DNA of 47,940 bases from Psychrobacter piscatorii (GCF_001444505.1 NZ_LNDJ01000056.1:1-47940); one strand, 5' to 3'; positions 35,731-46,508 are shown, counted from the first letter of the stretch. Notes: generated by a model from the letters alone, not told the origin. Numbers and translations are program-made.

Positions 35731-36341
35731 TAAAACGACTGTTTGATATTGCAGCGGCGTCCAGCGCGCTCGTGGTCTTAGCCCCTGTCTATGCAGTGAC
35801 CGCTTATAAAGTAAAAAAGAATTTAGGCTCGCCTGTCTTATTTCGTCAAGTTCGTCCTGGTTTGCATGGTAAGCCGTTTGAGATGCTCAAGTTTCGCTCG
35901 ATGAAAGATGCTGTTAATGCTGATGGCAATGTGCTCCCTGATAGCGAGCGCTTGACCGATTTTGGTAAGCGCTTACGTGACAGCAGCTTGGATGAGCTGC
36001 CTGAGCTTTGGAATGTGATTAAAGGCGATATGAGCTTGGTAGGGCCGCGTCCCTTATTGATGGAATATCTGCCGCTATATAATGATGAGCAAAAACGTCG
36101 CCATCACGTGCGTCCTGGTATTACAGGTTATGCGCAGGTTAATGGGCGCAATGCGATTGGCTGGGATGAAAAATTCGCGCTTGATGCATGGTATGTAGAG
36201 AATCAGTCACTGTGGTTGGATATCAAGATTTTGGCTGAAACGGTTAAAAAAGTCGTCATTAAAGACGGTATCTCTGCTGAAGGTGAAGCAACGATGCCAA
36301 AGTTTACTGGCAGTATGGCAGCTGAGCCAAGCCATGCGTAA
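35727..36341 (+). CDS. Initiating phosphoglycosyltransferase, PglC/ItrA type
   Basis: A 204-residue monotopic phosphoglycosyltransferase that transfers a phospho-sugar to undecaprenyl phosphate, the first step of repeat-unit synthesis. MIKRLFDIAAASSALVVLAP is the re-entrant membrane helix, FRQVRPGLHGKPFEMLKFRS the conserved segment, SSLDELPELWN places the catalytic Asp89-Glu90 dyad, and SLVGPRPLLMEYLPLY and RPGITGYAQVNGRN follow. The minimal length matches PglC of the diNAcBac pathway rather than the long WbaP form, consistent with the PglF, PglD and PglE enzymes here. Confidence 0.92.
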   Translation: MIKRLFDIAAASSALVVLAPVYAVTAYKVKKNLGSPVLFRQVRPGLHGKPFEMLKFRSMKDAVNADGNVLPDSERLTDFGKRLRDSSLDELPELWNVIKGDMSLVGPRPLLMEYLPLYNDEQKRRHHVRPGITGYAQVNGRNAIGWDEKFALDAWYVENQSLWLDIKILAETVKKVVIKDGISAEGEATMPKFTGSMAAEPSHA

Positions 36342-36984
36342 GGTATATGCGGTCTATGGCGCATCGGGCTGTGGTCGCAGCTTGATGCCTGTAGCCAAAA
36401 TGACAGTGATGCGGGCAGATAGCGCAGCAGATTTGGTATTTATTGACGATGGTTTAGAGCACCCTGCTACAGTTAATTGCTATCCAGCGATGAACTATCA
36501 AGATTTCGTCGCCCTAAGCGCTGACAAGTCAGTAATGATAGCCATTGCCAATAGCCAAGTACGCGAGCGCATCGCCGCCAAACTTGCTGCTGATGCTATC
36601 GCGCCCTGGTCAGTACAAGCAGATAGCACCGTTATAATGGATGACGTGAGCATAGCAGCAGGTGCAGCGCTCAGCCCGTTTGTGACTATTGGTGCAAATG
36701 TGCGTATTGGCAAATGCTTTCATGCCAATTTATACAGCTATGCTGAGCATGACTGCGTCATTGGCGACTATGTGACCTTTGCCCCGCGTGTCAGCTGCAA
36801 TGGCAACATTCATATCCATGACCATGCCTATATCGGTGCAGGCGCTGTCATTAAACAAGGTACCCCTGACCAGCCTTTGGTTATCGGTAAGGGCGCAGTC
36901 ATAGGCATGGGCGCTGTCGTCACCAAGAGCGTGCCCGCAGGTGCTGTCATGATAGGCAACCCCGCCATACCGATGGTGCGCTAA
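36334..36984 (+). CDS. Sugar O/N-acetyltransferase, PglD type
   Basis: A 216-residue left-handed beta-helix acetyltransferase. The N-terminal Rossmann-like domain has VYAVYGASGCGRSLMPVA, and the C-terminal hexapeptide repeats begin near residue 98. His139 in YAEHDCVIGDYV corresponds to the catalytic base of PglD, and IGMGAVVTKSVPAGAVMIGNPA ends the helix. It should acetylate the 4-amino group of the UDP-sugar made by PglF and the aminotransferase. The frame is open from 36283, but ATG 36334 gives the normal N-terminus. It overlaps the transferase gene by 8 bases. Confidence 0.9.
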   Translation: MRKVYAVYGASGCGRSLMPVAKMTVMRADSAADLVFIDDGLEHPATVNCYPAMNYQDFVALSADKSVMIAIANSQVRERIAAKLAADAIAPWSVQADSTVIMDDVSIAAGAALSPFVTIGANVRIGKCFHANLYSYAEHDCVIGDYVTFAPRVSCNGNIHIHDHAYIGAGAVIKQGTPDQPLVIGKGAVIGMGAVVTKSVPAGAVMIGNPAIPMVR

Positions 36985-37050
36985 GGCACGCCCAGTTTTT
37001 TCTTAACCTATCGCCCTTATAGTTTCAACGTCTTATTTATTGAGGATATT

Positions 37051-38259
37051 ATGCTAAATTCATTTTTTTCACCGTGGCCGAGCTTTACTCAAGAAGAGGC
37101 GGACAAGGTCAGTGCTGTTTTGTTGTCTAATAAAGTCAACTACTGGACAGGGCAAGAAGGGCGCGAGTTTGAAAAAGAATTTGCATCATGGGCAGACAGC
37201 AAATATGCAGTAGCCGTTGCTAATGGCACCTTAGCATTGGATGTAGCATTAAAAGCGCTAGATATCGGCGCAGGTGACGAAGTGATTGTCACGCCGCGCA
37301 CTTTTATTGCCAGTATCTCTTGTGTGGTCAATGCAGGTGCGACGCCTGTATTTGCAGATGTGGATGCCGAGACTGGTAATATCTCGCCTGAGACCATCAA
37401 AGCCGTATTGACCGATAAGACCAAAGCCGTCATTTGCGTGCATTTGGCTGGCTGGCCGTGCGATATGGATGGCATCATGGCATTGGCGGATGCGCATGAT
37501 TTATATGTCATCGAAGACTGCGCGCAGGCGCATGGCGCAACCTACAAAGGACGCAGTGTCGGCAGCATCGGTCACGTAGGCGCATGGAGCTTTTGCCAAG
37601 ACAAAATCATGACCACAGGCGGTGAAGGCGGTATGGTCACCACCAATGATGAAAACTTGTGGCGCAAAATGTGGGCGTACAAAGACCATGGCAAGAGCTA
37701 CGCCGCTGTCTATGAAACCGAGCACCCACCTGGTTACCGCTGGCTGCATGAAAGCTTTGGTACCAACTGGCGCATGCCTGAGATGCAATCGGCAATCGGG
37801 CGTATTCAGCTGACGCGAATGAGCGATTGGACACAAAAGCGCACGCAAAACGCGCAGGCAATTTTGGATACGTGTACACGCTGGGCAGAAAAAGGCTATC
37901 TGTCTGTACCCCGCTTAGAAGAGCGCGCCGACTTTGCTGATGCCAAACACGCTTACTATAAGCTTTATGTTTATGTAAAGCCTGAAAATCTCCCCGAAGG
38001 CTGGACACGAGATGCTATTATTGCAGCGATTAATGAGCAAAGCGTCCCGTGTTTTTCAGGCTCGGCGTCGGAAGTGTATTTAGAAAAAGCCTTTGATGAT
38101 ACAGGTCTGCGTCCAGAAATCAGGCTGCCAATAGCCAAGCAATTGGGTGAAACCAGTTTGATGTTTTTGGTGCATCCAACTTTGACAGAAGCAGAGATTA
38201 CGCAAACGGTTCAGGCTTTAGACAAAGTTCTTGTCCTTATCGATGCGGATGCTAAATAA
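37051..38259 (+). CDS. UDP-4-keto-6-deoxy-sugar aminotransferase, PglE/DegT type
   Basis: A 402-residue PLP-dependent aminotransferase of the DegT/DnrJ/EryC1/StrS group. ANGTLALDVALKALDIGAGD and TPRTFIASISCVVNAGATPV lead to the PLP region VIEDCAQAHGATYKGRSVG, and Lys185 in SFCQDKIMTTGGEGG is the Schiff-base lysine. GTNWRMPEMQSAIGRIQL closes the core. It aminates the PglF product at C4. It follows the acetyltransferase by 66 bases and completes the diNAcBac-type set (PglF, PglE, PglD, PglC) within the locus. Confidence 0.92.
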   Translation: MLNSFFSPWPSFTQEEADKVSAVLLSNKVNYWTGQEGREFEKEFASWADSKYAVAVANGTLALDVALKALDIGAGDEVIVTPRTFIASISCVVNAGATPVFADVDAETGNISPETIKAVLTDKTKAVICVHLAGWPCDMDGIMALADAHDLYVIEDCAQAHGATYKGRSVGSIGHVGAWSFCQDKIMTTGGEGGMVTTNDENLWRKMWAYKDHGKSYAAVYETEHPPGYRWLHESFGTNWRMPEMQSAIGRIQLTRMSDWTQKRTQNAQAILDTCTRWAEKGYLSVPRLEERADFADAKHAYYKLYVYVKPENLPEGWTRDAIIAAINEQSVPCFSGSASEVYLEKAFDDTGLRPEIRLPIAKQLGETSLMFLVHPTLTEAEITQTVQALDKVLVLIDADAK

Positions 38260-38320
38260 ATAATGATTCATTAAAACTTATCTATTCTGGATAAGTACAC
38301 TTTATAAAGAGTAGATAATT

Positions 38321-39799
38321 ATGTCTAAACAAAGAAAGTACAAGCAGCTGAGTGTGTTAGTAGGGCTGGGTATGATATCCATGCTGGCCTCAGCACAGAA
38401 TTTGTATATGAATGATATGAAGCTCAAGTCAGAGCTAGAATGGTTAAATGCGCAAGGCGTCACTCACATTAGTACCAGTACATGGCCTTTAACTGCTAAT
38501 GAAATTACAAAAGCAATCACCACGGCTCAGGTGAGTACTGACGCACAGCAAAAAGTATTACAGTCAGTTCGTGCAACACTTGCTAAAAACCCCAACTCCT
38601 TGGTGAAGGCTGAAGTAGACGCTTATGTACAGACCGATCGTCAGCAGCTACCGCAAACTTTTGCTGATGACCATTTAGCAGGGCAAGAGGTTTCAGCAGC
38701 ACTCAGTTTGAGTGAAGAAAATTGGGAGATGAAACTTCAAGCCAATCTAAAAAACGACAGTTTGCTCGAAGACAGTAATGACTTGAGTTTTGAAGGCTCA
38801 TATATTGCTGGCTCTGCTGCCAATCAATGGTTGATTGCCGGTCAGATCCCGACATGGTGGGGCCCTGGTACTGACGGCAGTTTGATTCGTGGCGATGCCA
38901 GTCGTCCTGTTGCAGGTATCACCATGCAACGTGATGAACAAAATGCACCAACCTCGCCTTATCTTTCATGGGTTGGTCCATGGCAGTATCAATTATTTGC
39001 AGGTCAACTTGAAGATTATGATGCCGTACCAGATGCCAAGCTATTTGGTGCTCGTCTGACGGCCAGTCCTTTACCATGGCTAGAAGTTGGTGCGTCTCGA
39101 ACCTTTATGTGGGGCGGGGAAGGTCGTCCAGAGAGTTTTAGCTCCTTTGGTGATGCTATTTTAGGCACTAAAGATAATGGTGACAATGGTGCGACGATTG
39201 GTGAAGACCCTGCTAACCAATTAGGTGGTTTTGATGCGCGTATGAATCTTGCGCCTTTGGTAAATATCCCAGCCACAGTATACGCGCAATATGTGGGTGA
39301 AGATGAAGCAGGGGGTCTACCTGCTAAAAATATGTATTTGGCGGGTGCAGACTACGCTTCTGAAGTTTATGGTATGCCATATCAATTGTATACAGAATAT
39401 GCAGACACACGTACTAGTGGTAAAGTCCGAGGCGTATCCTATGATCATGGTACATATACGGATGGGTACTACCAGCAAGGCTATCCACTCGGGCATTCTT
39501 TGGGCGGCGATGCAGAGAGCATATCAGTAGGTGGCAAGTTATGGCTAGATAGTCGAAACTTTGTCAATACAAAACTGCAATATGCTAAGGTTAATCAGTC
39601 AGGAGAGTTAGATCGTCGTACTGGAAAGTTTGATAACCAAGCATTTCCAATGAAGGATAAACTGACCGCTATTGACATATCATGGGCGCATCAGTTGAAT
39701 CCAAAAACTTTAGTGACATCTCGCTTATGGGGCGTAGACTCTGATACTCAGTCAAGTGATATTGGAGCAGGCGTTGGGCTAGAGTTTCAGACTTATTAG
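38321..39799 (+). CDS. wzi: Wzi-family capsule assembly outer membrane protein
   Basis: A 492-residue predicted outer-membrane beta-barrel with a signal peptide cleaved near MLASA-QN (about residue 25). A small helical N-terminal part (MKLKSELEWLNAQGVTHIST) is followed by many alternating strands; WLIAGQIPTWWGPGTDGSLI and WVGPWQYQLFAGQLEDYDAV match the Wzi family core, and the chain ends in GVGLEFQTY, an aromatic-terminated strand. Wzi helps anchor capsule to the cell surface. Last gene of the locus; an intrinsic terminator follows. Confidence 0.88.
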   Translation: MSKQRKYKQLSVLVGLGMISMLASAQNLYMNDMKLKSELEWLNAQGVTHISTSTWPLTANEITKAITTAQVSTDAQQKVLQSVRATLAKNPNSLVKAEVDAYVQTDRQQLPQTFADDHLAGQEVSAALSLSEENWEMKLQANLKNDSLLEDSNDLSFEGSYIAGSAANQWLIAGQIPTWWGPGTDGSLIRGDASRPVAGITMQRDEQNAPTSPYLSWVGPWQYQLFAGQLEDYDAVPDAKLFGARLTASPLPWLEVGASRTFMWGGEGRPESFSSFGDAILGTKDNGDNGATIGEDPANQLGGFDARMNLAPLVNIPATVYAQYVGEDEAGGLPAKNMYLAGADYASEVYGMPYQLYTEYADTRTSGKVRGVSYDHGTYTDGYYQQGYPLGHSLGGDAESISVGGKLWLDSRNFVNTKLQYAKVNQSGELDRRTGKFDNQAFPMKDKLTAIDISWAHQLNPKTLVTSRLWGVDSDTQSSDIGAGVGLEFQTY

Positions 39800-39846
39800 C
39801 CTTAGTCTATAGCCACTAATAAATAACGTGAATACATGAGAGTAAA

Positions 39847-39880
39847 ATGGTCTACTAAATGATAGTAGGCCATTTTTTTA
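39847..39880 (+). terminator. Intrinsic terminator of the capsule locus
   Basis: ATGGTCTACT pairs with AGTAGGCCAT (one G-U pair) around a 7-base loop, followed by seven T residues, about 50 bases after the wzi stop. Confidence 0.88.
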
Positions 39881-40028
39881 TTGTATCCCAATACACGCTA
39901 GGATTTTGCAGCGTACACAGGTACAATATTATTATCAGTCAAAGGTTGACGAAGCAAAAGACAGGCATGCAAAGTACTTGCACGCGCTGTCTTTATTTTT
40001 TTATATCGTATCCTCTATTGGAGTTACT

Positions 40029-40907
40029 ATGTCTATTGCCCACGAGTCCGCCACCGTTTTGGACGGCAAAGCACTTGCCAAACAAATAGAACAGGATCTA
40101 CGCACGCGCGTGGATGCGATCAAAGATAAAACGGGGCGCACCCCAAGCTTAGCGACGATATTGGTTGGTGACGATCCAGCCTCTGCCACTTATGTCCGTA
40201 TGAAAGGCAACGCTTGCAAGCGTGTTGGTATGGACTCTATACGTGTTGAGATGCCGAGTGCCACGACCACTGAGCAGCTCATGGCAAAGATTGATGAGCT
40301 AAACAGCAATCCAGACGTACACGGTATTTTGCTACAGCATCCTGTCCCTGAACATATCGATGAGCGCGCTTGCTTTGAGCAAATAGACTTGGCAAAAGAC
40401 GTCGATGGCGTGACTTGTCTTGGTTTTGGTCGTATGGCGATGCAGCAGTCCGCTTATGGCTCTTGTACACCGCAGGGCATTATGCATTTACTCGCGCATC
40501 ATAATATTGAGCTTGCGGGTTTGGAGGCTGTGGTCGTAGGGCGTAGTGCTATTTTGGGTAAACCAATGGCGATGATGCTATTGAACGCTAACTGTACGGT
40601 AACTATCTGTCATTCAAGAACGCAAGACTTGGCGGCTCATATCAAACGCGCTGATATCGTCGTGGGCGCAGTGGGCGTGCCTGAGCTGATCAAAGCAGAA
40701 TGGATCAAAAAAGGCGCAGTAGTAATTGATGCGGGTTTCCATCCAACGGATAACGGCGGTGTTGGCGATATCGAAATGCAAGGTATGGAAAACATTGCCA
40801 GCGCGTATACACCAGTGCCAGGTGGTGTTGGCCCAATGACCATCAACACGCTTATTCGCCAGACGGTCGATGCGGCTGAAAAATCAGCAGGTTTGGGTAT
40901 TAACTAA
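40029..40907 (+). CDS. folD: Bifunctional methylene-THF dehydrogenase / methenyl-THF cyclohydrolase
   Basis: FolD interconverts 5,10-methylene- and 10-formyl-tetrahydrofolate with NADP. The 292-residue protein shows [20 protein letters not shown] (with the catalytic Tyr-x3-Lys), [51 protein letters not shown] and [17 protein letters not shown]. The QHPVP and [10 protein letters not shown] variants match what I recall for Acinetobacter FolD. An open frame runs 41 codons further upstream, but GGAG six bases before ATG 40029 and family length fix the start. It marks the right border of the capsule locus. Confidence 0.95.
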   Translation: MSIAHESATVLDGKALAKQIEQDLRTRVDAIKDKTGRTPSLATILVGDDPASATYVRMKGNACKRVGMDSIRVEMPSATTTEQLMAKIDELNSNPDVHGILLQHPVPEHIDERACFEQIDLAKDVDGVTCLGFGRMAMQQSAYGSCTPQGIMHLLAHHNIELAGLEAVVVGRSAILGKPMAMMLLNANCTVTICHSRTQDLAAHIKRADIVVGAVGVPELIKAEWIKKGAVVIDAGFHPTDNGGVGDIEMQGMENIASAYTPVPGGVGPMTINTLIRQTVDAAEKSAGLGIN

Positions 40908-41006
40908 AAAGCTAGTCATGTGAGTGCTGATCGCCGATAGATAAGGGGCCCAAGGCAAAGTAGCCTCAGGCCAAATCAACCACCTCTTAGTTGATAGGAC
41001 CTAAAA

Positions 41007-41525
41007 ATGGCTAAAAAAGATGTAGGTATTCATGAGCGACTACAAGGTATTGGTAGAGAGTTTGTCGATGTCTGTCATTACGTTATCTTATTTTTAATCA
41101 GTGTGGTGGTGGTCTGGACGGCAGGTAAAGAGTTTATTTATATTGTCCAAAAAGGCTCAGCGGATTTAAAAGATATTTTGATGTTATTCATTTATCTTGA
41201 GCTGCTGGCTATGATAGGAATTTACTTTAAAACCCATCGTCTGCCCGTACAGTTTTTGATATTTATTGCCATAACGGCTTTATCACGACATCTAGTGGTC
41301 GATGTGCAGGCAGTGTCAGATTATTTTCATCTATGGTTGCTGGCCACCATTTCTGTGGCAATCATGCTGTTGAGTGGGGCTATTGTCATACTGACTTGGA
41401 CGGCAAAAACATTTGGTCGCCCAGAGGACAATCTTGATAGACAGTATGCAAATTTAACGGTCAAAGCTATGCTGCCTGATAATGCACAAGCACCAGACAG
41501 CCATACCAAGCACCGCCGTGAATAA
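41007..41525 (+). CDS. psiE: PsiE-family phosphate-starvation-inducible membrane protein
   Basis: A 172-residue protein with four hydrophobic segments, matching the PsiE family (DUF2495-like). VCHYVILFLISVVVVWTAGK, DILMLFIYLELLAMIGIYFK and FIAITALSRHLVVDV are recognisable family stretches. In E. coli psiE is induced by phosphate starvation, but its function is unknown. No Pho box is evident upstream. A terminator follows the stop. Confidence 0.83.
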   Translation: MAKKDVGIHERLQGIGREFVDVCHYVILFLISVVVVWTAGKEFIYIVQKGSADLKDILMLFIYLELLAMIGIYFKTHRLPVQFLIFIAITALSRHLVVDVQAVSDYFHLWLLATISVAIMLLSGAIVILTWTAKTFGRPEDNLDRQYANLTVKAMLPDNAQAPDSHTKHRRE

Positions 41526-41540
41526 TGATTGATCATCAGC

Positions 41541-41576
41541 ATAAAAAAGGGCTACCAGTGGTAGCCTTTTTTTATG
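41541..41576. terminator. Bidirectional intrinsic terminator between psiE and corA
   Basis: GGCTACC pairs with GGTAGCC around AGT, flanked by an A-run and a T-run of seven. It can end both the rightward psiE and leftward corA transcripts. Confidence 0.9.
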
Positions 41577-41589
41577 CATGAATGAGTTA

Positions 41590-42804
41590 TCACAACCATT
41601 TGAGTCGCTTAAAGTTGTAATACAAGAAGCTACAAAGAGCGATGATGATTATCATAATGATGAAGTAAGCGTACTTCCAATGGAGCTCGGGCATAAAGTC
41701 AAAGTTCATACCGTATATACCAGCGATGGCGGTTGGTACGGCAAGGATACCTGCCCACGCCGCAAGCTTCCGTACGACTTCGTTCTGTCCCATATTGACC
41801 ATGGCCATATAAGTGTTCATGACCACGCTTAGCATCTCATTAAGACCATTAATGGCATCCAATGAGTGCAGGAGATGGTCATTCACATCGCGAAAATATG
41901 GCTTGGCTGCTTGAGAAAACCCTGAGACTATCTCGCTTTTTTTATGATTGATAAAAAAGCTACAGATGTCTTGCACGGGTAGGATGATAGCGCGCATATG
42001 TACCAGCTGTGATTTGAGCTGATACAGATTTTTTAATGTGCCTTTATCAAATTCATAGGTGAAGACATAACGCTCTTGCTCACGCAAATATCGTCCCAAT
42101 CGATCGGTGATCGGCATATAGTTATCAACGATAAAATCGAGTATGGCATGGAGTACAAATATGGGCCCCATGCGTAGCTTTTCTGGGCGACGATGACAGT
42201 GCTCGCGTACAGGCGCATAGGAGTTTGACGGACCATTACGAATCGTAATCAGGTAGTTTTTGCCCATAAATATCGCAGTCGTACCATAACGAATGACATT
42301 GTCTTCGAGTTTGGCGGTACGTATCACGACAAAGACCATATCGTTGTCGTAGTTCTCTACCTTGGCTCGCTGGTGATCGGCAAACGCATCTTCAATCGCC
42401 AATTCGTGTAGATCAAAGGCGTCTTTCACCTTGACCATGGTCTCTAGGCTGGGGTCGTAAAGACCGAGCCAAATAAACTGACCGTTATTACTCAGCGCAC
42501 GGCTCACATCGGTAAGTGCCACTTTATCTAGATTTTCGCCTGTTTTTCGCGAATACGCATAGCAATTAACCACTTCATCCTTACTTGATGAATCAATATC
42601 TTCATAGCGCTCAGAGTCAGGATCGTAGACCGTCATAGTCTCGATGGTATCCTGAGTCGTGGCTTCAGCATCGCCGTAGATATAGCTGTCATCGTCATCT
42701 AGGTAGAGATGCCTGTCATTCATATTGGCATAAATGTGGCTCATATTAGAGTCAGGTGCAATGTGAGCCGTTTTTTTGATTAATTGGTTATTGTCGTTTT
42801 CCAC
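41590..42804 (-). CDS. corA: CorA-family magnesium/cobalt transporter with extended acidic N-terminus
   Basis: A 404-residue CorA-type channel for Mg2+ (or Co2+/Ni2+/Zn2+). The C-terminus has two transmembrane helices with the signature YGMNF in the loop between them and a basic end FKRLKWL. The cytoplasmic part shows FIWLGLYDPSLETM, HELAIEDAFADHQRAKVENY, TTAIFMGKNYLITIRNG and the long helix of the funnel. Compared with E. coli CorA (316) it has about 75 extra N-terminal residues, acidic (LYLDDDDSYIYGDAEA). I start at GTG 42804 because AGGAGG lies just before it (spacing 4-5, slightly short); an ATG five codons upstream (42819) overlaps that site. Ends at the shared terminator. Confidence 0.87.
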   Translation of the reverse strand: MENDNNQLIKKTAHIAPDSNMSHIYANMNDRHLYLDDDDSYIYGDAEATTQDTIETMTVYDPDSERYEDIDSSSKDEVVNCYAYSRKTGENLDKVALTDVSRALSNNGQFIWLGLYDPSLETMVKVKDAFDLHELAIEDAFADHQRAKVENYDNDMVFVVIRTAKLEDNVIRYGTTAIFMGKNYLITIRNGPSNSYAPVREHCHRRPEKLRMGPIFVLHAILDFIVDNYMPITDRLGRYLREQERYVFTYEFDKGTLKNLYQLKSQLVHMRAIILPVQDICSFFINHKKSEIVSGFSQAAKPYFRDVNDHLLHSLDAINGLNEMLSVVMNTYMAMVNMGQNEVVRKLAAWAGILAVPTAIAGIYGMNFDFMPELHWKYAYFIIMIIIIALCSFLYYNFKRLKWL

Positions 42805-42898
42805 ACACCCTCCTGTCATATAATAAACAGCTGCAAGAATCAAAACTTGTCTTAAGCAAAGCCATTATCATTTGATCGCACTATCTATGAACAACCTT

Positions 42899-43288
42899 TT
42901 ACAATGCATAGCTTTTTAGCGTGTCGATATCTACCAATGCCAGTAGGCTCTCGTGGCAAGCTTCTAGTTTTATCTGCGGAGCAATGTCAAAATCTAGTGC
43001 TTCGACCCAACGCAGGGCGCAGATACACCAGTAATCACCAGGCTTGAGACCGGCAAAGTTATATTCAGGTAGCGGGGTGATAAGGTCATTGCCACGACTG
43101 GCTGAGAAGTTTAAAAACTCGCTGGTCATCTTGGCACAGACGGTATGTTGACCAACATCATGGTTTCCCGTATGACAAAAGCCATTGCGATAATAGCCAG
43201 TGATAGGGTCGAAGCAACAGCTGGCAAGCGCTGTACCTAAGACATTGGTTTGGTTGATGGCAGGGTTTGGATGGTAATCAGATGACAT
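42899..43288 (-). CDS. DUF2237 family protein
   Basis: A 129-residue soluble protein matching DUF2237. NVLGTALASCCFDPITGYYR, FCHTGNHDVGQHTVCAKMT, FLNFSASRGNDLITPLPEY and GDYWCICALRWVEAL are characteristic; six or so conserved Cys and His residues suggest metal or redox chemistry, but no function is known. It lies 94 bases upstream of corA on the same strand. Confidence 0.87.
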   Translation of the reverse strand: MSSDYHPNPAINQTNVLGTALASCCFDPITGYYRNGFCHTGNHDVGQHTVCAKMTSEFLNFSASRGNDLITPLPEYNFAGLKPGDYWCICALRWVEALDFDIAPQIKLEACHESLLALVDIDTLKSYAL

Positions 43289-43775
43289 AAGGCTTCCGAG
43301 ATAAAAATATGTGTTAGTGTACCATGAGTCTGTATTGATGACGCTGCCGTAATCATGCTCATCAGTGTATGTATAACAAAAAATAAACGCTGTTGTGGTC
43401 TGTCAATGCCGAGCTAAATATATGAGTGTCAACGGCTACCTCTACCGTACTAATGAGAAGCACTTAGACGGTAATTAGATGCGGATTGTGGCTAATTGTC
43501 ACTAGGCGAACCTTGAGTGCTATGCTAAACTAAAGCATAAAGTGCCTTGATTATTTGTCGCAATTTTTTAGCGCATAAAGATACTCGTCTTATCATTCCA
43601 AATTATACTTATTACTCACCCTCTTAAAGTCACCTGGTTTGTTTATAAATAATTGGGCCAATGATGTTGCGCGTTAAAAATAAAAACACTCGGCGTCAAT
43701 ACTTGGTAAAACAACCTTTGAGTACCGCATCAGTACCGCGTTTTTGGTAAGCGATACGCCAAACAAGGATTTATT
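43289..43775. other. Intergenic region between DUF2237 gene and hisZ (divergent)
   Basis: About 490 bases without a convincing gene. A TATACT at 43604-43609 could be a -10 for hisZ, but no good -35 is found at the right distance. The minus-strand open frame that covers part of this region also runs through the hisZ start and looks non-coding. No RNA gene or clear operator is recognised. Confidence 0.5.
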
Positions 43776-45071
43776 GTGTCTGTTAGTTCTGATTCTGCAA
43801 AATCTGCCCAGCAAAACCCTCCAAATGAAACAGTGACTCAGTCTGCCAAAAGCAGTACTGCATCTAATAGCATGCCGTACTTGAGTAACTTTGTCAGCGA
43901 CGTTGCCAATAGCTGGCTGTTGCCTGATGGGGTGGTCGATGTCCTGTTTGAAGATGCCCATAAGCAAGAAGTGCTTAGGCATCAACTGATTGAGCAGCTT
44001 ATCACTCATGGTTATCAGCTGGTTTGTCCGCCGATGATTGAGTTTACTGAATCTTTGCTGAGTGATGCATCAGAAGATTTGAAGCGTCAAACCTTTAAGA
44101 TTATCGACCAGTTGACGGGCCGTCTAATGGGCGTGCGTGCTGATATTACTCCGCAGATCTTGCGTATCGATGCGCATCATGGCGGTACGGGTATCGCTCG
44201 TTATTGCTACGTCGGTGATGTGATTCATACCTTGCCATCAGGATTGTTTGGCTCACGCACACCATTGCAGCTAGGTGCTGAGATATTTGGCTGTGCATCA
44301 CTGGCAGCAGATATTGAGTTGATCGATGTGTTGTTTACCATGGTAAATAAACTCAATATGAGTGCTGCACTCCATATCGATTTGGGTCATGTGGCGATAT
44401 TTAAGCGTTTAGCTGAATTGGCTGAGTTGCCAGACAGCGCCACTGAGCAATTGATGTACTTATACGCCAATAAAAACCTACCAGAGTTGAAGCGTCTCTG
44501 CCGAGACTTGCCGATGGGCGATGATTTTTATGTGTTGGCACGCTTTGGTCATGACATTGCAAACTTATTATCTAAATTGTCAGACACAGCTCAGCAAGAC
44601 GGTCAAGTCGCGACTGCTGTCGATGAGCTACAACGCCTGAAATCTTATTTAGAAAATCACTGGCAGTGTCCAGTCAGTATCGATGTGACAGAGTTGTCAG
44701 GCTATCACTATCATACAGGTATCGTGTTCAACGGTTATATTAATAGTGAGACACAGCCACTAGTACGCGGCGGACGTTTCGACGGTATGCAAAGCCAGAC
44801 GCAAACACTACGCGCTGCCACAGGCTTTAGTATGGATGTCAGTCGCTTGTTGGCGCATACGCAGCTTGATGCACCAACCACAGTACTAGTTGATTTTGCT
44901 GCTATAAACAATGCCAACGAAAATGAGATGCAGACACTCTTACAACAAGTTGAGAGTCTACGTCAGCAAGGCTATCGCGTCACCATGCCACTAGACGCAC
45001 AGGACAGCCCAAATGACGTTACTCATCGCTTAAGTTTTGCTGACAATCAGTGGCAGCTACAAACGGTTTAA
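43776..45071 (+). CDS. hisZ: ATP phosphoribosyltransferase regulatory subunit
   Basis: HisZ is a histidyl-tRNA-synthetase-like subunit required with the short HisG for the first step of histidine synthesis. The 431-residue protein has WLLPDGVVDVLFEDAHKQ near the N-terminus, ITHGYQLVCPPMIEFTESLL, GRLMGVRADITPQILRIDAH, LQLGAEIFGCASLAADIELI and SGYHYHTGIVFNGYI, RGGRFDGM. It lacks the C-terminal anticodon-binding domain of HisS. A Ser/Thr/Ala-rich extension of about 35 residues precedes the usual start; GTG 43776 has AAGGA 7 bases upstream, so the extension is probably real. Placed directly upstream of purA, a common gammaproteobacterial order. Confidence 0.92.
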   Translation: MSVSSDSAKSAQQNPPNETVTQSAKSSTASNSMPYLSNFVSDVANSWLLPDGVVDVLFEDAHKQEVLRHQLIEQLITHGYQLVCPPMIEFTESLLSDASEDLKRQTFKIIDQLTGRLMGVRADITPQILRIDAHHGGTGIARYCYVGDVIHTLPSGLFGSRTPLQLGAEIFGCASLAADIELIDVLFTMVNKLNMSAALHIDLGHVAIFKRLAELAELPDSATEQLMYLYANKNLPELKRLCRDLPMGDDFYVLARFGHDIANLLSKLSDTAQQDGQVATAVDELQRLKSYLENHWQCPVSIDVTELSGYHYHTGIVFNGYINSETQPLVRGGRFDGMQSQTQTLRAATGFSMDVSRLLAHTQLDAPTTVLVDFAAINNANENEMQTLLQQVESLRQQGYRVTMPLDAQDSPNDVTHRLSFADNQWQLQTV

Positions 45072-45209
45072 TGAGTCATTTGTGAAACACACGTGCATCA
45101 AGCACCAGTTATTAAAACGCTATGTTGTTCGTTAGATAAAAAGATACAGTCAATAAAGTCACTTTAATTTTTTAGCTTTTATTGCACACACCTCAATACA
45201 TAAAGGTAA

Positions 45210-46508
<1,299 letters not shown>

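Noticed and set aside
39906..40028. Upstream extension of folD by 41 codons
   Set aside because: The extension is not part of the FolD family and GGAG lies at the correct distance from ATG 40029.
43674..44009. Minus-strand open frame of 111 codons across the hisZ start
   Set aside because: It overlaps the hisZ N-terminus antisense, shows no family motifs, and hisZ is well supported.
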